The notes beneath the pieces are model-generated. The model did no database searches and was not told the DNA's origin. It saw only the letters and a program-made list of their open reading frames with translations. Made by a program: the position numbers and the translations under genes. A DNA stretch of 6,838 nucleotides from Methylorubrum extorquens (lineage in GTDB: Bacteria; Pseudomonadota; Alphaproteobacteria; Rhizobiales; Beijerinckiaceae), in NCBI GenBank assembly GCA_019695455.1, contig JAEUAC010000224.1:1-6838 (forward strand), in the 5' to 3' direction. Positions 4,790-6,838 of the stretch are shown one piece after another (the stretch's first letter is position 1; each line of letters starts with the position of its first letter).

Positions 4790-5411
4790 AGGACGCGTAC
4801 TTGACCGTGCAGCCATAGGGCCGGGACGTCGTGACCGAGACGGCCTTGCCGGTCGTGATCTCGGACAGCGCCGCGTCGACGAAGTTGCGGGCCGTCTTCA
4901 GGTCCTCGACCTTGGTCGACGGCTTGTCGTCGATGCCGCCCATGTAGGCGAGCGTGCCGTCGGCCGCGACGACGTACATGTGCGGCGTGACCTGCGCGCC
5001 GTAGGCCCGGCCGACCTCCCCCTTCGGGTCGAGCAGCACGGCCGTCGGGGCGGCGCCGCGACCGGTCGTGAGCGCGTTCGCCTTGGCGGCGTCCGCGTAG
5101 CCCTGCTCGCCCGGGACCGAGGAGATCACGGACAGCCAGACGATGCCCTTGTCGGTCCACTTCTTCTGCAGCCCCTGCATGGCGGCGCTCGAATAGTGCT
5201 TCTTCACGAACGGGCACTCGTCGTTCGTCCATTCCAGCACGACCGTCCTGCCCTTGAGGTCCGCGAGGCTGACCGTCTTGCCGGTGCTGTCCACGGCCGT
5301 GAAGGCGGGCGCCGGGGCGCCGATCCGGGGTGCCGCCAGGGCGGAGCCGGCCGCGAGGGCCGCGCCCGCGAGGAGGGCCGTTGCGATCGCGACGCGTCGG
5401 GTGGTCGTCAT
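4788..5411 (-). CDS. Exported peroxiredoxin-like/thioredoxin-fold protein (PRX_like1 type)
   Basis: A 207-residue redoxin with a signal peptide (TTTRR start, hydrophobic run 8-24, cleavage near A-L-A at 25-27), so it acts in the periplasm. The fold is AhpC/TSA-like: APAFTAVDSTGKTVSLADLK (34-53), VVLEW (57-61), the active site NDECPFVKKHY (63-73) with Cys66, GIVWLSVISS (89-98), and a cis-Pro loop VTPHMYVV (141-148). A second cysteine sits near the C-terminus in RPYGCTVKY (Cys201), conserved in look-alike proteins and probably the resolving partner. There is no CxxC, so it is closer to a peroxiredoxin-like protein than to a TlpA-type reductase. The ATG overlaps the stop of the DsbD-like gene (ATGA), with an AGGA Shine-Dalgarno inside that gene. 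Coupling to DsbD suggests Cys66/Cys201 are kept reduced by it. The substrate (peroxide, metal-stressed thiols or other) is unknown. Confidence 0.9.
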   Translation of the reverse strand: MTTTRRVAIATALLAGAALAAGSALAAPRIGAPAPAFTAVDSTGKTVSLADLKGRTVVLEWTNDECPFVKKHYSSAAMQGLQKKWTDKGIVWLSVISSVPGEQGYADAAKANALTTGRGAAPTAVLLDPKGEVGRAYGAQVTPHMYVVAADGTLAYMGGIDDKPSTKVEDLKTARNFVDAALSEITTGKAVSVTTSRPYGCTVKYAS

Positions 5412-6838
5412 GGAATCGGTCCTGTCGGCTGGAGGGAGGGCACCTCGGCGCGACGGCTCTCGCCGATCGTCGCGAGGTGATCGATGACGCTCGCCTGCGT
5501 CAGGATCTGGGGCAGCACCACGGGTTCGCCGCGGGCGGGATAGAGCACGTAGAGCGGCACGCCGCTTCGCCCGTGCCGCTCGAGGAGGCGGGTGATCTCC
5601 GGGTTCTGGTTCGTCCAGTCGCCCTTCAGATAGGCGACGTTGCGCGCCTGGAAGGCCGACCGGACGTCCTCCGTCGAGAGCGCCGTGCGCTCGTTGACGA
5701 GGCACGTGATGCACCACGCGGCCGTCATGTTGACGAAGACGGGTCGCCCCTCCGCCCGCAGCGCGTCGAGCCGGGCCTGGGTGAACGGTTCGGGCGCCCC
5801 GGGACCCGCGGCGGCGAGCGCGGGAGCGCCCGCGTCGATCCGCCCGTCCCGCCCGATGGCGTAGCCCAGGCCGACCAGGGCCAGCACGGCCGCGACCGCG
5901 CCGGCCCGGCCGAGCGAGCGCCCCCAGCCGCGGGCGGCGCCGGCCTGCCGGAGCGCCCAGGCGGCGAAGCCCACGACGACGAGGCCGAGGAGCGCGGCGA
6001 AGAGGCCGGTCGGGCCGACCTGCTGCGACAGGACGAACAGGAGCCACGCGACCGTGACGTAGAGGGGGAAGGCCAGCACCTGCTTCAGCACCTCCATCCA
6101 GCGGCCCGGCCGCGGCAGCGCGCGGACGAGGCGAGGGACGAGCGTGAGCACGAGGAACGGCGCCGCGAGGCCGAGACCGAGCGCGGCGAAGACGGCGAGC
6201 GTGACGGGCGCGGGCGCCGTCAGCGCGTAGCCGACAGCCGCGCCCATGAAGGGGGCCGTGCAGGGCGTCGCGACCACGGTCGCGAGGACGCCCGTGCCGA
6301 AGGAGCCCGTCAGGCCGGACCCGGTCGAGACGCGGCCGCCCGCCGCCGCGAGGCCGGTCCCGACCTCGACGATGCCGGACAGGCTGAGCCCGAGCGCGAA
6401 CAGGAGGAACGCGATGGCGGCCACGACCGCCGGCGATTGCAGCTGGAACCCCCAGCCGATCTCCGCGCCGCCGGCCCGGATGGCGAGAAGCAGGCCCGCG
6501 AGCGCGAGGAAACTCGCGACGACGCCCGCCGCGTAGGCGAGACCGTTCAGCCGGACGAGCCCGGGCCCGTATCCCGAATGGCGGACGAGGCTCAGCACCT
6601 TGATCGACAGGACGGGGAAGACGCAGGGCATCAGATTGAGGATGAGGCCGCCGAAAAAAGCGAAGGCGGTGGCGGTGGCAAACGTCAGCAGGTCGAGGTC
6701 GGGCGCGGCGGCCCCGGCCGGCGTCGCCGCGACGGGAACCGACGGATCGGTCGCGGCCGGAAGCACCGGCTCGTCGCCATACGCGAAGGCGAGGCGGCGG
6801 CTGCCGGATTCGGTCACCTCGTCCAGGGTCAGCACACC
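5408..6838 (-). CDS. DsbD/ScsB-like transmembrane thiol-disulfide reductase, C-terminal part
   Basis: The visible 476 residues run from the end of a periplasmic N-terminal domain through the membrane core to a C-terminal thioredoxin domain; the start lies beyond base 6838. Numbering from the GTG codon at 6835, about eight membrane helices span residues 50-327. The paired redox cysteines are C71 in LNLMPCVFPVLSIK and C192 in VVATPCTAPFMGA, the hallmark of the DsbD/CcdA core. The C-terminal domain (about 350-460) has TAAWCITCLVNE with C375 and C378, and a cis-Pro region SGVPLYVLY (424-432). Proteins of this kind move electrons from cytoplasmic thioredoxin through the membrane to periplasmic thiols. 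The WCITC motif and layout recall ScsB/DipZ-like copper-stress variants as much as classical DsbD, so the symbol is left open. It overlaps the redoxin gene by four bases, which implies joint expression and partnership. No internal damage is visible. Confidence 0.92.
   Translation of the reverse strand, partial: GVLTLDEVTESGSRRLAFAYGDEPVLPAATDPSVPVAATPAGAAAPDLDLLTFATATAFAFFGGLILNLMPCVFPVLSIKVLSLVRHSGYGPGLVRLNGLAYAAGVVASFLALAGLLLAIRAGGAEIGWGFQLQSPAVVAAIAFLLFALGLSLSGIVEVGTGLAAAGGRVSTGSGLTGSFGTGVLATVVATPCTAPFMGAAVGYALTAPAPVTLAVFAALGLGLAAPFLVLTLVPRLVRALPRPGRWMEVLKQVLAFPLYVTVAWLLFVLSQQVGPTGLFAALLGLVVVGFAAWALRQAGAARGWGRSLGRAGAVAAVLALVGLGYAIGRDGRIDAGAPALAAAGPGAPEPFTQARLDALRAEGRPVFVNMTAAWCITCLVNERTALSTEDVRSAFQARNVAYLKGDWTNQNPEITRLLERHGRSGVPLYVLYPARGEPVVLPQILTQASVIDHLATIGESRRAEVPSLQPTGPIP

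Overview
The window looks like chromosomal DNA from a high-GC alphaproteobacterium, probably a Hyphomicrobiales (Rhizobiales) member close to Methylobacteriaceae. That placement is inferred from codon usage (a hand-counted 60-base stretch inside the large dehydrogenase gene is about 72% GC) and from the style of the proteins; no rRNA or other marker gene is present. Every gene I can support lies on the minus strand, so transcription runs from base 6838 towards base 1.

Region 1 (6838 to 3921) is a tightly coupled envelope-redox operon. It holds the C-terminal 476 residues of a DsbD/ScsB-like transmembrane thiol reductase, then an exported peroxiredoxin-like thioredoxin-fold protein (4-base ATGA overlap), a small exported DUF6152 protein whose predicted mature end begins His-His, and a four-helix DUF6644-like membrane protein (1-base TGATG overlap). 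The likely logic is that the DsbD-type protein carries electrons across the inner membrane to periplasmic thiols such as those of the redoxin. The two DUF proteins are unexplained partners, possibly connected with metal handling.

Region 2 (3920 to 3704) is a 217-base non-coding gap. It holds a 33-base near-perfect inverted repeat that directly abuts a good -35 box, a weak -10, and short direct repeats. This is the best candidate for the promoter/operator of the next operon and/or the terminator of the previous one.

Region 3 (3703 to 151) encodes a molybdenum hydroxylase of the xanthine dehydrogenase/CO dehydrogenase family: a [2Fe-2S] small subunit, then a molybdopterin large subunit with the form II motif AYRGAGR. 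It is followed, only 27 bases after the large-subunit stop, by a BrnT-type toxin and a BrnA-type antitoxin. Form II clusters are usually ordered small-large-medium. Here the FAD (CoxM-like) gene is missing and the toxin-antitoxin pair occupies its expected place. The TA region is clearly lower in GC (about 58% over bases 301-480 by hand count), suggesting a later arrival.

Region 4 (84 to 1) is the first 28 codons of a probable hemolysin III (PAQR-type) membrane protein that continues beyond the window.

There are no tRNA or rRNA genes, insertion sequences, CRISPR arrays or attachment sites that I can support.
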